A stretch of DNA of 13,953 nucleotides, taken from assembly GCA_964496275.1 (NCBI GenBank), contig CAZBYL010000054.1:1-13953 (forward strand), given 5' to 3'. A model generated the notes under the pieces. That model was given only the letters and a program-made list of their open reading frames with translations. It was not told the origin of the DNA and ran no database searches. Both the position numbers and the translations under genes were made by a program. This stretch comes from CAZBYL01 sp964496275 (GTDB lineage: Bacteria > Synergistota > Synergistia > Synergistales > Synergistaceae). Shown piece after piece: positions 7,415 to 13,953 of this stretch (position 1 is its first letter; each line of letters begins with the position of its first letter).

Positions 7415-8542
7415 ATGGAACTTGTAAGTCAGTTAATTGCCAACACCACTTGGCAGAACATGGTTATGATGGGAGTGGGAGCTTTTCTTCTCTACCTAGC
7501 GGTGGAAAAGGATTTTGAGCCCAACCTTCTGCTTCCGATGGGATTCGGAACTATTCTGGTGAATCTTCCCCTCTCTTCGGCTCTTGATCAGATGGCGGGC
7601 AATCAGGTTGTTGAAGGTGCCCTTTCCATGCTTTTCCGACTCGGAATTGCCACTGAAATTTTGCCTCTGTTAATTCTTATCGCTGTCGGAGCCATGTGTG
7701 ACTTTGGTCCGTTGCTCGCCAATCCTAAGGTCTTTCTTTTTGGGCTTACGGCTCAGATGGGTATATTCCTTACAATGGGGCTCGCCCTGCTTTTCGGGTT
7801 CAACATTTATGAGGCAGCTTCAATTGGTATCATAGGCGCCGCCGACGGTCCTACATCGATATATGTCTCCACACGATTCGCGCCTCACTTATTAGGGCCT
7901 ATATCCGTGGCGGCGTACACGTATATGGCGCTTGTGCCGCTTATCCAGCCTCCTGTTATCTTGGCTCTTACAACAAAAAAAGAGCGTATGATGAAGATGC
8001 CGCTTCCGACAAGAGTTGTTACAAAGCGCGCGCGTTTCCTGTTCCCAATCGCGATTACAATTATCGGAGGATTGATCGCTCCTGCGTCTGTCGCTCTTCT
8101 CGGTTTTGTTATGTTCGGCAACCTGCTTCGCGAAAGCGGAGTTACGGAGCGTCTCTCACAGGCTGCTCAGAATGAACTTGCCAATATCGTGACGATTCTG
8201 CTTGGTTTCTCGATTGCGGCCACAATGACGGGCGAGAAGTTTGTCAACATGAACACTATGATAATCATCGCAATGGGACTTGTCGCATTCGTGCTCGATA
8301 CGGCCGGCGGCGTGTTTACGGCTAAGCTGCTGAACCTTTTCCTCCCTGCAGGCAAAAAAATGAATCCCATGGTCGGCGCGGCCGGTATCTCGGCATTCCC
8401 GATGTCGGCAAGAACAATACAGAAACTCGGACAGAAGGCTGACCCGACAAACCATCTCCTTATGCATGCGGTGGGCGCGAACGTGGCAGGTCAGATAGGC
8501 TCTGTTCTCGCCGGCGGGCTACTCTTGGCGTATCTCGGTTAG
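7415..8542 (+). CDS. Sodium ion-translocating decarboxylase, beta subunit (OadB/MmdB/GcdB family)
   Basis: This 375-residue integral membrane subunit uses decarboxylation of a carboxybiotin-linked substrate to pump Na+ outward. It carries the invariant GAADGPTSIY segment with the Na+-binding and proton-handling aspartate at D144. Other hallmarks are a Tyr in the AYTYMALVPLIQPP stretch (about 167-180) and the C-terminal GAAGISAFPMSAR with S331 and R333. The terminal HAVGANVAGQIGSVLAGG stretch is also typical. The chosen start, ATG 7415, follows AGGAGG; an in-frame TTG at 7376 has no ribosome site. It cannot be assigned to oxaloacetate, methylmalonyl-CoA or glutaconyl-CoA decarboxylase, because no alpha, gamma/delta or biotin-carrier gene is in the window. 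It stands alone between its own leader and a strong terminator. Confidence 0.94.
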   Translation: MELVSQLIANTTWQNMVMMGVGAFLLYLAVEKDFEPNLLLPMGFGTILVNLPLSSALDQMAGNQVVEGALSMLFRLGIATEILPLLILIAVGAMCDFGPLLANPKVFLFGLTAQMGIFLTMGLALLFGFNIYEAASIGIIGAADGPTSIYVSTRFAPHLLGPISVAAYTYMALVPLIQPPVILALTTKKERMMKMPLPTRVVTKRARFLFPIAITIIGGLIAPASVALLGFVMFGNLLRESGVTERLSQAAQNELANIVTILLGFSIAATMTGEKFVNMNTMIIIAMGLVAFVLDTAGGVFTAKLLNLFLPAGKKMNPMVGAAGISAFPMSARTIQKLGQKADPTNHLLMHAVGANVAGQIGSVLAGGLLLAYLG

Positions 8543-8568
8543 TTACGGTCAGATTCAAGCTGTTTTTC

Positions 8569-8604
8569 AATCCGGCAGTGCCGAGCGCACCGCCGGATTT
8601 TTTT
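8569..8604 (+). terminator. Rho-independent terminator of the OadB-type gene
   Basis: An 8-bp outer stem AATCCGGC / GCCGGATT is extended, after one A-C mismatch, by GTGC / GCAC around a CGAGC loop. A run of seven T follows (8598-8604). It lies 26 bases after the stop codon and isolates this gene from the transporter operon. Confidence 0.92.
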
Positions 8605-8688
8605 ATTTTCTGCGCTATAGCCTACACTTTTGCCGATAAGTAGGGTAGAATGAAGTCGGCGTGTTTATGTCTGCTAGGAGGTGAAGGT

Positions 8689-9624
8689 ATGCCGCTTTGG
8701 GGTTTTGTTTTGTGTTTTGTGATAGCTACGCTGTGGGCGGCTTCACCTATAATGGTCGCAAGGGGTCAGAGCATTTCTGACTGCACCCCCAATGAGATAA
8801 ATCCTGTACGGTCAATATCATTTTTTATAGCGGCGCTTCTTTTTGCTCTCTATTACACGGGCGGACATATCCCGGCGATATCGTCCCCCCGTGTCTTTGT
8901 GTTCCTTGCTCTTAATGTTTTTTTCAGCTATATCATCGGAGATATCCTATACTTTTCCGCGATAAAGGAGATTGGGATAAGTCTCGCCGTCCCGGTTTCA
9001 AACACTCACCCCATGTTGGTGGCTCTCACAGCATGGCTTATATTGGGCGAGAAGATGACCTTTCAAATAATTATGGGAATACTTGTCGTCATGCTGGGGC
9101 TTCTTTTGCTGCGTTTCGGCGGAGCCTTGAAGTCCGGCGGGGATTCGCCGGTCAGTATCGGTAATTTGAGCTCTGCAAAGCTTATGCGCGGATTTCTTAT
9201 GGCAATCGGAGCGGCGGTATCATGGGCGCTCAGCGCGCCGCTTATAAAACTTGCAATGGTGGAGTCCGGTCTCGGAGCAGTGGAGATAACATTTTACCGT
9301 GCGGTGATTTTTCTTTTGCTCTCGTGGGGCTGGAGGTTTGCCGCGGTTAAGCGCTCGCCTGCTTCGGTGAAGCCGTTTTCTTCTCTTTCCCGCGCTACCG
9401 TGCTTTATTTTCTCGGAGCGGCAATTATAGGCTTGTGGCTCGGCTCGGTTCTTCACGCAATTTGCATCGCCGCGATGCCGGTGGCAATAGTGACGGCAAT
9501 AACAGCGACAAGCCCTTTTATGGCGGCGCTCTTCGGCCATTTTGTTTTGAAAGAACGCCTTACAAGAGTGCAGTGGGCCGGAGTGGCTATGATTATAGCC
9601 GGTTCCGTAACCATAAGCGTTTAG
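8689..9624 (+). CDS. EamA/DMT-family transporter (first of transporter operon)
   Basis: This 311-residue drug/metabolite transporter superfamily protein has ten predicted helices in two EamA repeats, about 2-142 and 167-311. Each repeat ends in the family hallmark: HPMLVALTAWLILGEKMT at 107-124 and ATSPFMAALFGHFVLKERLT at about 273-292. Such proteins usually export or import amino acids or small metabolites. Substrate is unknown. The start at ATG 8689 is set by an AGGAGGTGA site four bases upstream. An upstream in-frame ATG at 8650 lacks comparable support and overlaps a -10-like TAGAAT (8646-8651), which has only a weak -35 (TACACT, 8623-8628, 17-base spacer). It is the first gene after a strong terminator. 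The stop codon overlaps the next gene's Shine-Dalgarno site, so the genes are co-transcribed. Confidence 0.9.
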   Translation: MPLWGFVLCFVIATLWAASPIMVARGQSISDCTPNEINPVRSISFFIAALLFALYYTGGHIPAISSPRVFVFLALNVFFSYIIGDILYFSAIKEIGISLAVPVSNTHPMLVALTAWLILGEKMTFQIIMGILVVMLGLLLLRFGGALKSGGDSPVSIGNLSSAKLMRGFLMAIGAAVSWALSAPLIKLAMVESGLGAVEITFYRAVIFLLLSWGWRFAAVKRSPASVKPFSSLSRATVLYFLGAAIIGLWLGSVLHAICIAAMPVAIVTAITATSPFMAALFGHFVLKERLTRVQWAGVAMIIAGSVTISV

Positions 9625-9637
9625 GAGGAATTTTGCC

Positions 9638-10897
9638 GTGATACCGATTCCGAATACTCTTCGCGCGCTGCGCAGCAGGAACTACAGGCTGTTTTTCACA
9701 GCTCAGGCGATTTCGCTTACCGGGCTTTGGATGCACAGGGTCGCTATGGGCTGGCTTGTTTTCCGGCTTACAAACTCAAACAGCGCTCTCGGTATTATGG
9801 ATTTTGCGGCATCAATTCCCGTAGTCTTTCTGACTCCGCTTGCAGGGGCTCTGATTGAAAGATGGGATTTGAGAAAGACTCTTATCTGGTGCCAGTCAGG
9901 CTGCATGGCTGTGGCGTTTGTCCTGGCTTTCCTGACTCTCACAGACTTGGTGACTTTTCGTATAGTCGTCTGTATGAGCCTTATTTTGGGTCTCTTGGAC
10001 GCGTTTGAGCTCCCCGCAAGGTATTCGCTGGTTTCGTATATGGTGGATAAGAAAGAGGACGTGGCGAACGCGGTGGCGCTGAACTCGACAAACTTCAACC
10101 TGGCCAGAATGTTCGGCCCTACGATAGCGGGGTTCGTCATACATGCCATCGGAGAGGGACTTTGCTTCTTCGCAAACGGCATAGCCTACTCGGCGACGCT
10201 TTTTGCAGCCCGCAGGATGAAGATGGATAGACCCCCGATAGGGCGCACGGACGGGACAAAGAAGGAGCCTGTCAGAGAGATGATCGATGGGTTTAAGATG
10301 GCCCGCGACTTTGCTCCGAGCAGATATATACTCATTATGATTGCAATGACAGGGTTTTTCGCCTTTCCGTCTATAGTCCTTATGCCGGCTATGGCAAAGA
10401 GTGTGCTCGGCGGAACGTCGGAAACCCTCGGATTTCTTTTGATGGGAGTCGCTATAGGCGCTCTCATAGGATCGCTGATTATGGCCTCTCTTAAATCCAC
10501 GGCAAATCATGCGTGGTGGTGTACAAGAACGTGTGTCGGTTTCGGAGTTTCAGTTATGCTTTTTTCGCTCTCCGCAAATATTCACATGGGTATAGTTCTT
10601 GCCGCGCCTGTGGGATTTTGTATGGTGACAAGCACAATAGCGTGCAATACTCTCCTTCAGACTATGGTTCCGAACGACAGTAAGAGCAGAATAATGTCGC
10701 TCTACACTCTGGCAATCTTGGGAGTTCCGCCGTTCGGGAGCCTTCTTGCCGGAAAGATCGGAGATTTACTCGGGACAGACTGGGCTCTTTTTATTTGCGG
10801 GCTTTGCTGCACGGCAATAGCATATTACTACATGAGGAAGCTGCGCAAACTCAATTACAGGATAATTCACGCTCTTAAAAAGCAGGGCGCGGCTTAG
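9638..10897 (+). CDS. MFS_3-type (EntS-like) major facilitator transporter
   Basis: This 419-residue protein has about 12 helices and opens with the MFS_3/DHA3-style sequence RSRNYRLFFTAQAISLTGLW. A motif-A-like loop is at about 66-84 (TPLAGALIERWDLRKTLIW). A second-half counterpart, PPFGSLLAGKIGDLLGT, lies near the C-terminus. Relatives include the enterobactin exporter EntS and macrolide exporters, so an efflux role is likely, though the substrate is not shown. The start is GTG 9638, with AGGAGGA eight bases upstream overlapping the stop of the preceding EamA gene. The only nearby alternative, TTG at 9633, stops immediately. It is the middle gene of a three-transporter operon, with one base separating it from the next gene. 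Confidence 0.9.
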   Translation: MIPIPNTLRALRSRNYRLFFTAQAISLTGLWMHRVAMGWLVFRLTNSNSALGIMDFAASIPVVFLTPLAGALIERWDLRKTLIWCQSGCMAVAFVLAFLTLTDLVTFRIVVCMSLILGLLDAFELPARYSLVSYMVDKKEDVANAVALNSTNFNLARMFGPTIAGFVIHAIGEGLCFFANGIAYSATLFAARRMKMDRPPIGRTDGTKKEPVREMIDGFKMARDFAPSRYILIMIAMTGFFAFPSIVLMPAMAKSVLGGTSETLGFLLMGVAIGALIGSLIMASLKSTANHAWWCTRTCVGFGVSVMLFSLSANIHMGIVLAAPVGFCMVTSTIACNTLLQTMVPNDSKSRIMSLYTLAILGVPPFGSLLAGKIGDLLGTDWALFICGLCCTAIAYYYMRKLRKLNYRIIHALKKQGAA

Positions 10898-10898
10898 T

Positions 10899-11819
10899 AT
10901 GCTGCCCTCCGAAAACCGCCATACGGCGAAAGAGATATTTATAGCGGACATGACCCTTATCCTCGTCTCGTTTATATGGGGCGCGGGTATTCCTATGAGT
11001 GCGGTTTTGGCGCGCGGCATCACTCCCCTTTGGGCGATTGCCCTGCGCATGGTCTTTGCCGCTCTGTTTCTCTTTATACTTTTTCCCAAGCGTATATTAA
11101 GGGCAAAAGCATCCGACTGGGCTATATCTTCGGTTCAGACTGCGATACTTACCTCTGTCTTTGTGTTTATGACGTTCGGCCTTATCTACAGCACTGCGAG
11201 TAAGCAGGCCTTTATAGGCGGACTGAATGTCATCATGGTTCCCTTTTTTGTCTGGCTGCTTTATAAGAAACGGCCGCGCCCGTGGATTTTTCTGGGTGCG
11301 CTGATTACTACGCTCGGACTTCTCACAATGGGTTTCACGCCAGGTATGGAGTTTAACTTCGGAGACCTTCTGTCGTTTTTCATGGCTGTGGCGTATGGGC
11401 TGCAAATAATGGGAGCGGGCTTCTGCTCACGCCGTGTGGAGCCGGTGACGCTTGTGGCTTTGCACATTATAATGTTGGCCGTTGTACTCTCCGTCATTGC
11501 GGCGATATTTGAGCCGTTCCCCGATATGCTCGCCTTTTCTCCCAAGATATGGGCTACCCTTCTGTGCGTCTCTCTGTTGAATACGATTCTATGTTTTATC
11601 CTGCAGTTCAAGGCTCAGAAGATTACGCCCGAAACGCACGCAGCCGTAATTTTTTCCCTGGAAGGCCTTTTCGGATATATTATAGCTGTCGCATCGGGAC
11701 AGGATCCCTTCCATCTGCAAGGCGCAATCGGCGGATTCATAATTATAATCGGAATGATTGTTACCGAGTCTGAAAGTGTCATAAAGTCCAAAACATCTGA
11801 GCTTTTTAAGGGCAATTAG
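10899..11819 (+). CDS. EamA/DMT-family transporter (last of transporter operon)
   Basis: This 306-residue ten-helix DMT protein has a short cytoplasmic N-terminus (about 1-15). The first EamA repeat includes TASKQAFIGGLNVIMVPFFV (about 99-118). The second repeat includes QKITPETHAAVIFSLEGLFG (about 240-259), the usual helix 8-9 hallmark. It is clearly different from the first EamA protein of this operon and is not a recent duplicate. ATG starts one base after the MFS stop codon. No proper Shine-Dalgarno site is visible, so translation is probably coupled. Substrate is unknown; small organic metabolites or amino acids are typical of the family. A weak hairpin region follows. Confidence 0.9.
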   Translation: MLPSENRHTAKEIFIADMTLILVSFIWGAGIPMSAVLARGITPLWAIALRMVFAALFLFILFPKRILRAKASDWAISSVQTAILTSVFVFMTFGLIYSTASKQAFIGGLNVIMVPFFVWLLYKKRPRPWIFLGALITTLGLLTMGFTPGMEFNFGDLLSFFMAVAYGLQIMGAGFCSRRVEPVTLVALHIIMLAVVLSVIAAIFEPFPDMLAFSPKIWATLLCVSLLNTILCFILQFKAQKITPETHAAVIFSLEGLFGYIIAVASGQDPFHLQGAIGGFIIIIGMIVTESESVIKSKTSELFKGN

Positions 11820-11824
11820 AGATA

Positions 11825-11851
11825 ACCTATTTAATTATAGGTATTTATACC
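11825..11851 (+). terminator. Weak overlapping hairpins after the transporter operon
   Basis: Two short palindromes overlap: ACCTAT-TTAATT-ATAGGT (11825-11842) and GGTAT-TT-ATACC (11840-11851). They share bases and cannot both fold. They lie five bases after the stop codon, but both are AT-rich and lack a clear T run. This is at best a weak terminator or an operator. Confidence 0.3.
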
Positions 11852-11880
11852 ACCGGATATCTGCACAAATCATGTAATTC

Positions 11881-11911
11881 TTGACATAATTATTCAAGTA
11901 CGCCTTATCAC
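11881..11911 (+). promoter_or_regulatory. Candidate upstream promoter P1 of the tlpA-like/ccdA operon
   Basis: A perfect TTGACA (11881-11886) is followed after 19 bases by TATCAC (11906-11911, four of six to TATAAT). Transcription would begin near 11918, just before the 5' arm of the inverted repeat at 11921. The -35 box lies within a short inverted repeat, CTTGA...TCAAG (11880-11898). Confidence 0.4.
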
Positions 11912-11913
11912 CT

Positions 11914-11942
11914 AAGACACAAGAACCCCTCTCAGATAGAAT
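11914..11942 (+). promoter_or_regulatory. Candidate downstream promoter P2 of the tlpA-like/ccdA operon
   Basis: AAGACA (11914-11919, four of six) and TAGAAT (11937-11942, five of six) are separated by 17 bases. Transcription would begin near 11949, inside the loop of the inverted repeat, so the mRNA would lack the arm that covers the ribosome site. Confidence 0.4.
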
Positions 11943-11980
11943 CACATCAATAATTAAAATTCTTTCTAAGAGGTGTTCTT
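11921..11980 (+). promoter_or_regulatory. 5' leader hairpin sequestering the ribosome-binding site of the tlpA-like gene
   Basis: Arms 11921-11942 and 11959-11980 form an imperfect inverted repeat: 19 of 22 positions pair around a 16-base loop. The segments are AAGAAC/GTTCTT, CCTCT/AGAGG, AGA/TCT and AGAAT/ATTCT, separated by single mismatches C27-T74, C33-A68 and T37-T64 (last two digits of the position). The 3' arm contains the only Shine-Dalgarno site, AAGAGGTG (11968-11975), and ends two bases before ATG 11983. If transcribed whole, the structure should hide the ribosome site. The interrupted stem resembles RNA thermometers or other cis translational switches. No known riboswitch family is recognised. 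Confidence 0.65.
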
Positions 11981-11982
11981 AC

Positions 11983-12483
11983 ATGAAAAGATTTACAATT
12001 TCACTCTCAGTTATTATCGCGCTCTTTTTCTTTGTAGCGTCGGCCTATGCTCTTGATAACGGTGCGAAGGCACAGAATTTTAAGCTCACCGACCTTCAGG
12101 GCAAGACTGTTTCGCTTTCCGATTATAAGGGTAAGATCGTAGTCTTAAACTTTTGGGCTTCGTGGTGCCCCCCCTGCAAGGCTGAGATGCCTGAATTTGA
12201 CGAGATGGACAAGGAGTTTAAGAAGTCCGGAGAAGCAGTTCTTCTCGCTGTGAACATGACAGACGGAAGACGCGAAACGAAGAAAAAAGTGGAAAAGTTT
12301 ATTGCAGAACAGAAGTACGGTATGAGGGTGCTTCTCGATGAGGGCGGCAAGGCTGCTGACATATTCTCTATCCGTTATCTGCCCACAACGTATGTGATAG
12401 ACGCAGACGGAGTGGTTGCCGGTCAGTTGGTAGGCGGGACAACAAAAGCCGCTGTCATGAAGCTCGTAAGGGAAGCGAAGTAA
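11983..12483 (+). CDS. Exported TlpA-like thiol-disulfide oxidoreductase (thioredoxin fold)
   Basis: This 166-residue protein has a Sec signal peptide (basic MKR, hydrophobic core 4-18, probable cleavage after AYA at residue 23). No lipobox cysteine is present. The mature AhpC-TSA/Redoxin-type thioredoxin domain carries the active site W61-C62-P63-P64-C65 in the context NFWASWCPPCKAEMP. The cis-proline loop is YLPTTYVID with P134. WCPPC is typical of TlpA/ResA-like proteins, which reduce disulfides outside the cytoplasmic membrane, for example in cytochrome c maturation or protein repair. The partner CcdA starts three bases after its stop and should supply electrons. The start is ATG with AAGAGGTG eight bases upstream, buried in the leader hairpin. 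The target protein is unknown; no heme-lyase or cytochrome gene is in the window. Confidence 0.93.
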   Translation: MKRFTISLSVIIALFFFVASAYALDNGAKAQNFKLTDLQGKTVSLSDYKGKIVVLNFWASWCPPCKAEMPEFDEMDKEFKKSGEAVLLAVNMTDGRRETKKKVEKFIAEQKYGMRVLLDEGGKAADIFSIRYLPTTYVIDADGVVAGQLVGGTTKAAVMKLVREAK

Positions 12484-12486
12484 CAC

Positions 12487-13158
12487 ATGGGCGCCGACCT
12501 TCCCCTTCTTTTTCTTGAGGGGATACTCGCCTTTATTTCTCCCTGTATGCTTCCGATGCTCCCTGTGTACTTGATGTACCTGGCGGCGGAAACGGAGAAC
12601 GGACGCAAGGCGAGCGTAATAAATACAATAGGCTTTGTGTGCGGCTTCACTCTTGTTTTTATGGCGCTCGGAGCATCGGCAACAGCTCTCGGTTCCATGC
12701 TGAACGAGCATAGGATGTTCCTGCAAAGGGCAAGCGGCGTTGTGATAATGCTCTTTGGGCTGCACTTCCTCGGAGTCTTTAAAATAGGTTTTCTGGACAT
12801 TGAGAAGAAGTTTGAGCTGAAATCCAAGAAAGGCGGTTTTCCCGGAGCAATTTTATTCGGAGCCGCGTTCTCTCTGGGTTGGACTCCGTGCCTCGGCCCG
12901 TTTCTCGGATCGGCTCTTGTGCTGGCAGGCAACGGCAAAACAGTCATGCAGGGTATTTTCTACCTCTTTGTATTCTCCATGGGGCTCGGAATACCATACA
13001 TTTTGGCAGCTCTCTTCTTCACAAATATAAAGGGCGTTTTCCAGTGGCTGAAGAAACATGGACAGAGGATAAAAATGATATCGGGCGCGATTCTTGTTTT
13101 GGCAGGGTTGATGCTTGCTTTTGACGCCTTCGGTTATTGGGCGGGGCTTTTCTGGTAA
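12487..13158 (+). CDS. ccdA: CcdA-type transmembrane thiol-disulfide electron carrier
   Basis: This 223-residue inner-membrane protein belongs to the DsbD/CcdA family and has six membrane helices. It carries the two membrane-buried redox cysteines in conserved contexts: SPCMLPMLP (C20, helix 1) and GWTPCLGPFLG (C135, helix 4). It moves electrons from cytoplasmic thioredoxin to extracytoplasmic thioredoxin-like proteins, here most likely the TlpA-like product of the gene just upstream. The length is that of the minimal CcdA form, without the periplasmic alpha and gamma domains of DsbD, so the separate TlpA-like protein fits as its partner. The 3-base spacing and weak own ribosome site (GGAAG-like) point to co-translation. 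The operon ends at the strong hairpin at 13187-13221. Confidence 0.95.
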   Translation: MGADLPLLFLEGILAFISPCMLPMLPVYLMYLAAETENGRKASVINTIGFVCGFTLVFMALGASATALGSMLNEHRMFLQRASGVVIMLFGLHFLGVFKIGFLDIEKKFELKSKKGGFPGAILFGAAFSLGWTPCLGPFLGSALVLAGNGKTVMQGIFYLFVFSMGLGIPYILAALFFTNIKGVFQWLKKHGQRIKMISGAILVLAGLMLAFDAFGYWAGLFW

Positions 13159-13186
13159 GAGATTTTGGTCTGCAAAAAGTATATAT

Positions 13187-13221
13187 AAAAGAGGGACGCC
13201 TTGCAGGGCGTCCCTCTTTTT
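13187..13221. terminator. Bidirectional terminator between ccdA and the HdeD-like gene
   Basis: A perfect 14-bp stem (13187-13200 with 13207-13220; GC core GAGGGACGCC / GGCGTCCCTC) encloses the loop TTGCAG. It has an A run on its left and a T run on its right, so it can end transcription on both strands. It lies about 28 bases after the ccdA stop and about 38 bases past the end of the leftward gene. Confidence 0.94.
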
Positions 13222-13258
13222 CTGAGCTCTCGCAGGATCTAATTGAAGCTGTGTATAT

Positions 13259-13828
13259 TTAAAAATTCTTTTTGGATGCTTCAGAACAGCCTCTTCCGAG
13301 AAGAATGAAGCTCATGCCGCTGAAAATAAGGTTAACTCCCAGTAATATTCCTATCATCGAAGCTCCCGTGAATACATTTTTCCACATCATTACGGCAAGA
13401 ATAACTCCGAGCGCGCCTGAAAGGAGTATCCAGAGAGAGCCGCCTATCGAGCGAAGTCTGAAGTATTCCATTATCTTCATGACACCGTCAAACATGAAGT
13501 AGAAAGAGAGCAGCATAGAGAGTGTAGCAACTCCGGCCATAGGGTGCGCGAAAAAGACAAAACCCGCCGCAAGAGATATTACTGCCATGAATATTTGCTG
13601 CCATGGTTTGTCGCCGTCAGAAAAACCGCGGAAAGCTCCGACTCCCTGCGCCAGACCTACGGCAAGAAGCAGTCCCCCAACGAGCGTCTCTATGGCAAAA
13701 GATGCCAAGAGCGGCATCGAGAGAGAGACAAAACCCATAAATAGCATCAGCCCGCCTATAATATAAAATCTTCTCTTGCTTTTCAGAAAATCCTCTTTTG
13801 TAAAATCAAATTTGTTCATAAAAAGCAT
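13259..13828 (-). CDS. HdeD-family (DUF308) membrane protein
   Basis: This 189-residue inner-membrane protein has six helices at about 20-40, 44-66, 77-94, 98-120, 129-148 and 153-177. They are arranged as three two-helix units with the family's glycine-rich pattern (GGLLLAVGLAQGVGAFRGF, FYFMFDGVMKIMEYFRLRS, GVNLIFSGMSFILLGRG). Length and layout match HdeD, an acid-stress membrane protein of enterobacteria, but the biochemical role of the family is not established. The start is ATG 13828, with GAGGAG eight bases upstream; a second ATG at codon 4 has less support. The gene is convergent with ccdA, shares its terminator and appears monocistronic. The cytoplasmic tail ends in a basic SKKNF. Confidence 0.88.
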   Translation of the reverse strand: MLFMNKFDFTKEDFLKSKRRFYIIGGLMLFMGFVSLSMPLLASFAIETLVGGLLLAVGLAQGVGAFRGFSDGDKPWQQIFMAVISLAAGFVFFAHPMAGVATLSMLLSFYFMFDGVMKIMEYFRLRSIGGSLWILLSGALGVILAVMMWKNVFTGASMIGILLGVNLIFSGMSFILLGRGCSEASKKNF

Positions 13829-13885
13829 ATTAACATCTCCTCACATTATGTTTCCTACAATCTGTCTGCACAGTTAGCGGCAGAA

Positions 13886-13913
13886 TACATATAATATATT
13901 TCACTGCTGTCCA
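13886..13913 (-). promoter_or_regulatory. Candidate promoter of the HdeD-like gene
   Basis: On the minus strand, TGGACA (13908-13913, five of six to TTGACA) is followed after 16 bases by TATGTA (13886-13891), a poor -10 within an AT-rich ATATATTATATGTAT tract. The leader would be about 50 bases. The remainder of 13829-13953 shows no gene. Confidence 0.3.
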
Positions 13914-13953
13914 AGATAGCTCAAATCTCAAAATGCCCTCCTGTAATAGCAAG

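Noticed and set aside
8650..8688. Upstream in-frame ATG extending the first EamA protein
   Set aside because: The added Cys-rich residues are not EamA-like, and AGGAGGTGA directly precedes ATG 8689.
9896..10510. 204-codon minus-strand open frame inside the MFS_3 gene
   Set aside because: Antisense shadow with His/Arg-rich composition and no independent signals.
11921..11980. Interpretation of the inverted repeat as insertion-sequence ends or a transcription terminator
   Set aside because: No transposase or target duplication is present. The 3' arm is followed by the start codon, not a T run, and it coincides exactly with the ribosome site.

Overview
The window holds twelve complete protein genes in about 14 kb, with no RNA gene, mobile element, CRISPR array or phage gene that I can see. 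Base composition looks mid-range and even along the window. Strong Shine-Dalgarno sites, a Na+-pump decarboxylase beta subunit, a cytosolic dipeptidase, a YfcC-type carrier and many amino-acid or metabolite-type transporters suggest an anaerobic, amino-acid or peptide fermenting bacterium. My best guess is a member of the Synergistota, but this is an impression from protein style and gene content, not a demonstrated assignment.

Layout. Positions 56-4407 are a leftward block. From right to left it holds a YfcC-family carrier, a hairpin terminator, an AraC-family regulator and a membrane-bound sugar-nucleotide 4,6-dehydratase of the PglF/WbpM/CapD type. A divergent AT-rich control region (4408-4623) separates this block from a rightward block. 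Rightward come pepD with a translationally coupled MFS carrier (4624-7250), then a lone OadB-type decarboxylase beta subunit with its own strong terminator (7415-8604). Next is a three-transporter operon of EamA/DMT, MFS_3 and EamA/DMT genes (8689-11819). A two-gene thiol-redox operon of a TlpA-like thioredoxin and CcdA follows (11983-13158). A leftward HdeD/DUF308 membrane protein (13259-13828) converges on ccdA, and the two share a bidirectional terminator.

How the parts work together. YfcC carrier, AraC regulator, PepD and the MFS carrier plausibly form a peptide or amino-acid use module around one divergent promoter region. The OadB-type protein would couple a decarboxylation to Na+ export, but its biotin-carrying partners must lie elsewhere. 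CcdA passes electrons across the membrane to the exported TlpA-like protein.

The most striking non-coding signal is directly upstream of the TlpA-like gene. A 60-nt imperfect inverted repeat (11921-11980; arms of 22 nt, 19 of 22 positions paired, 16-nt loop) ends two bases before the start codon and buries the Shine-Dalgarno site. One candidate promoter would start transcripts at the base of this hairpin. A second lies inside it and would make a transcript without the 5' arm. This looks like a translational switch or RNA thermometer. No intergenic stretch exceeds 300 bases.
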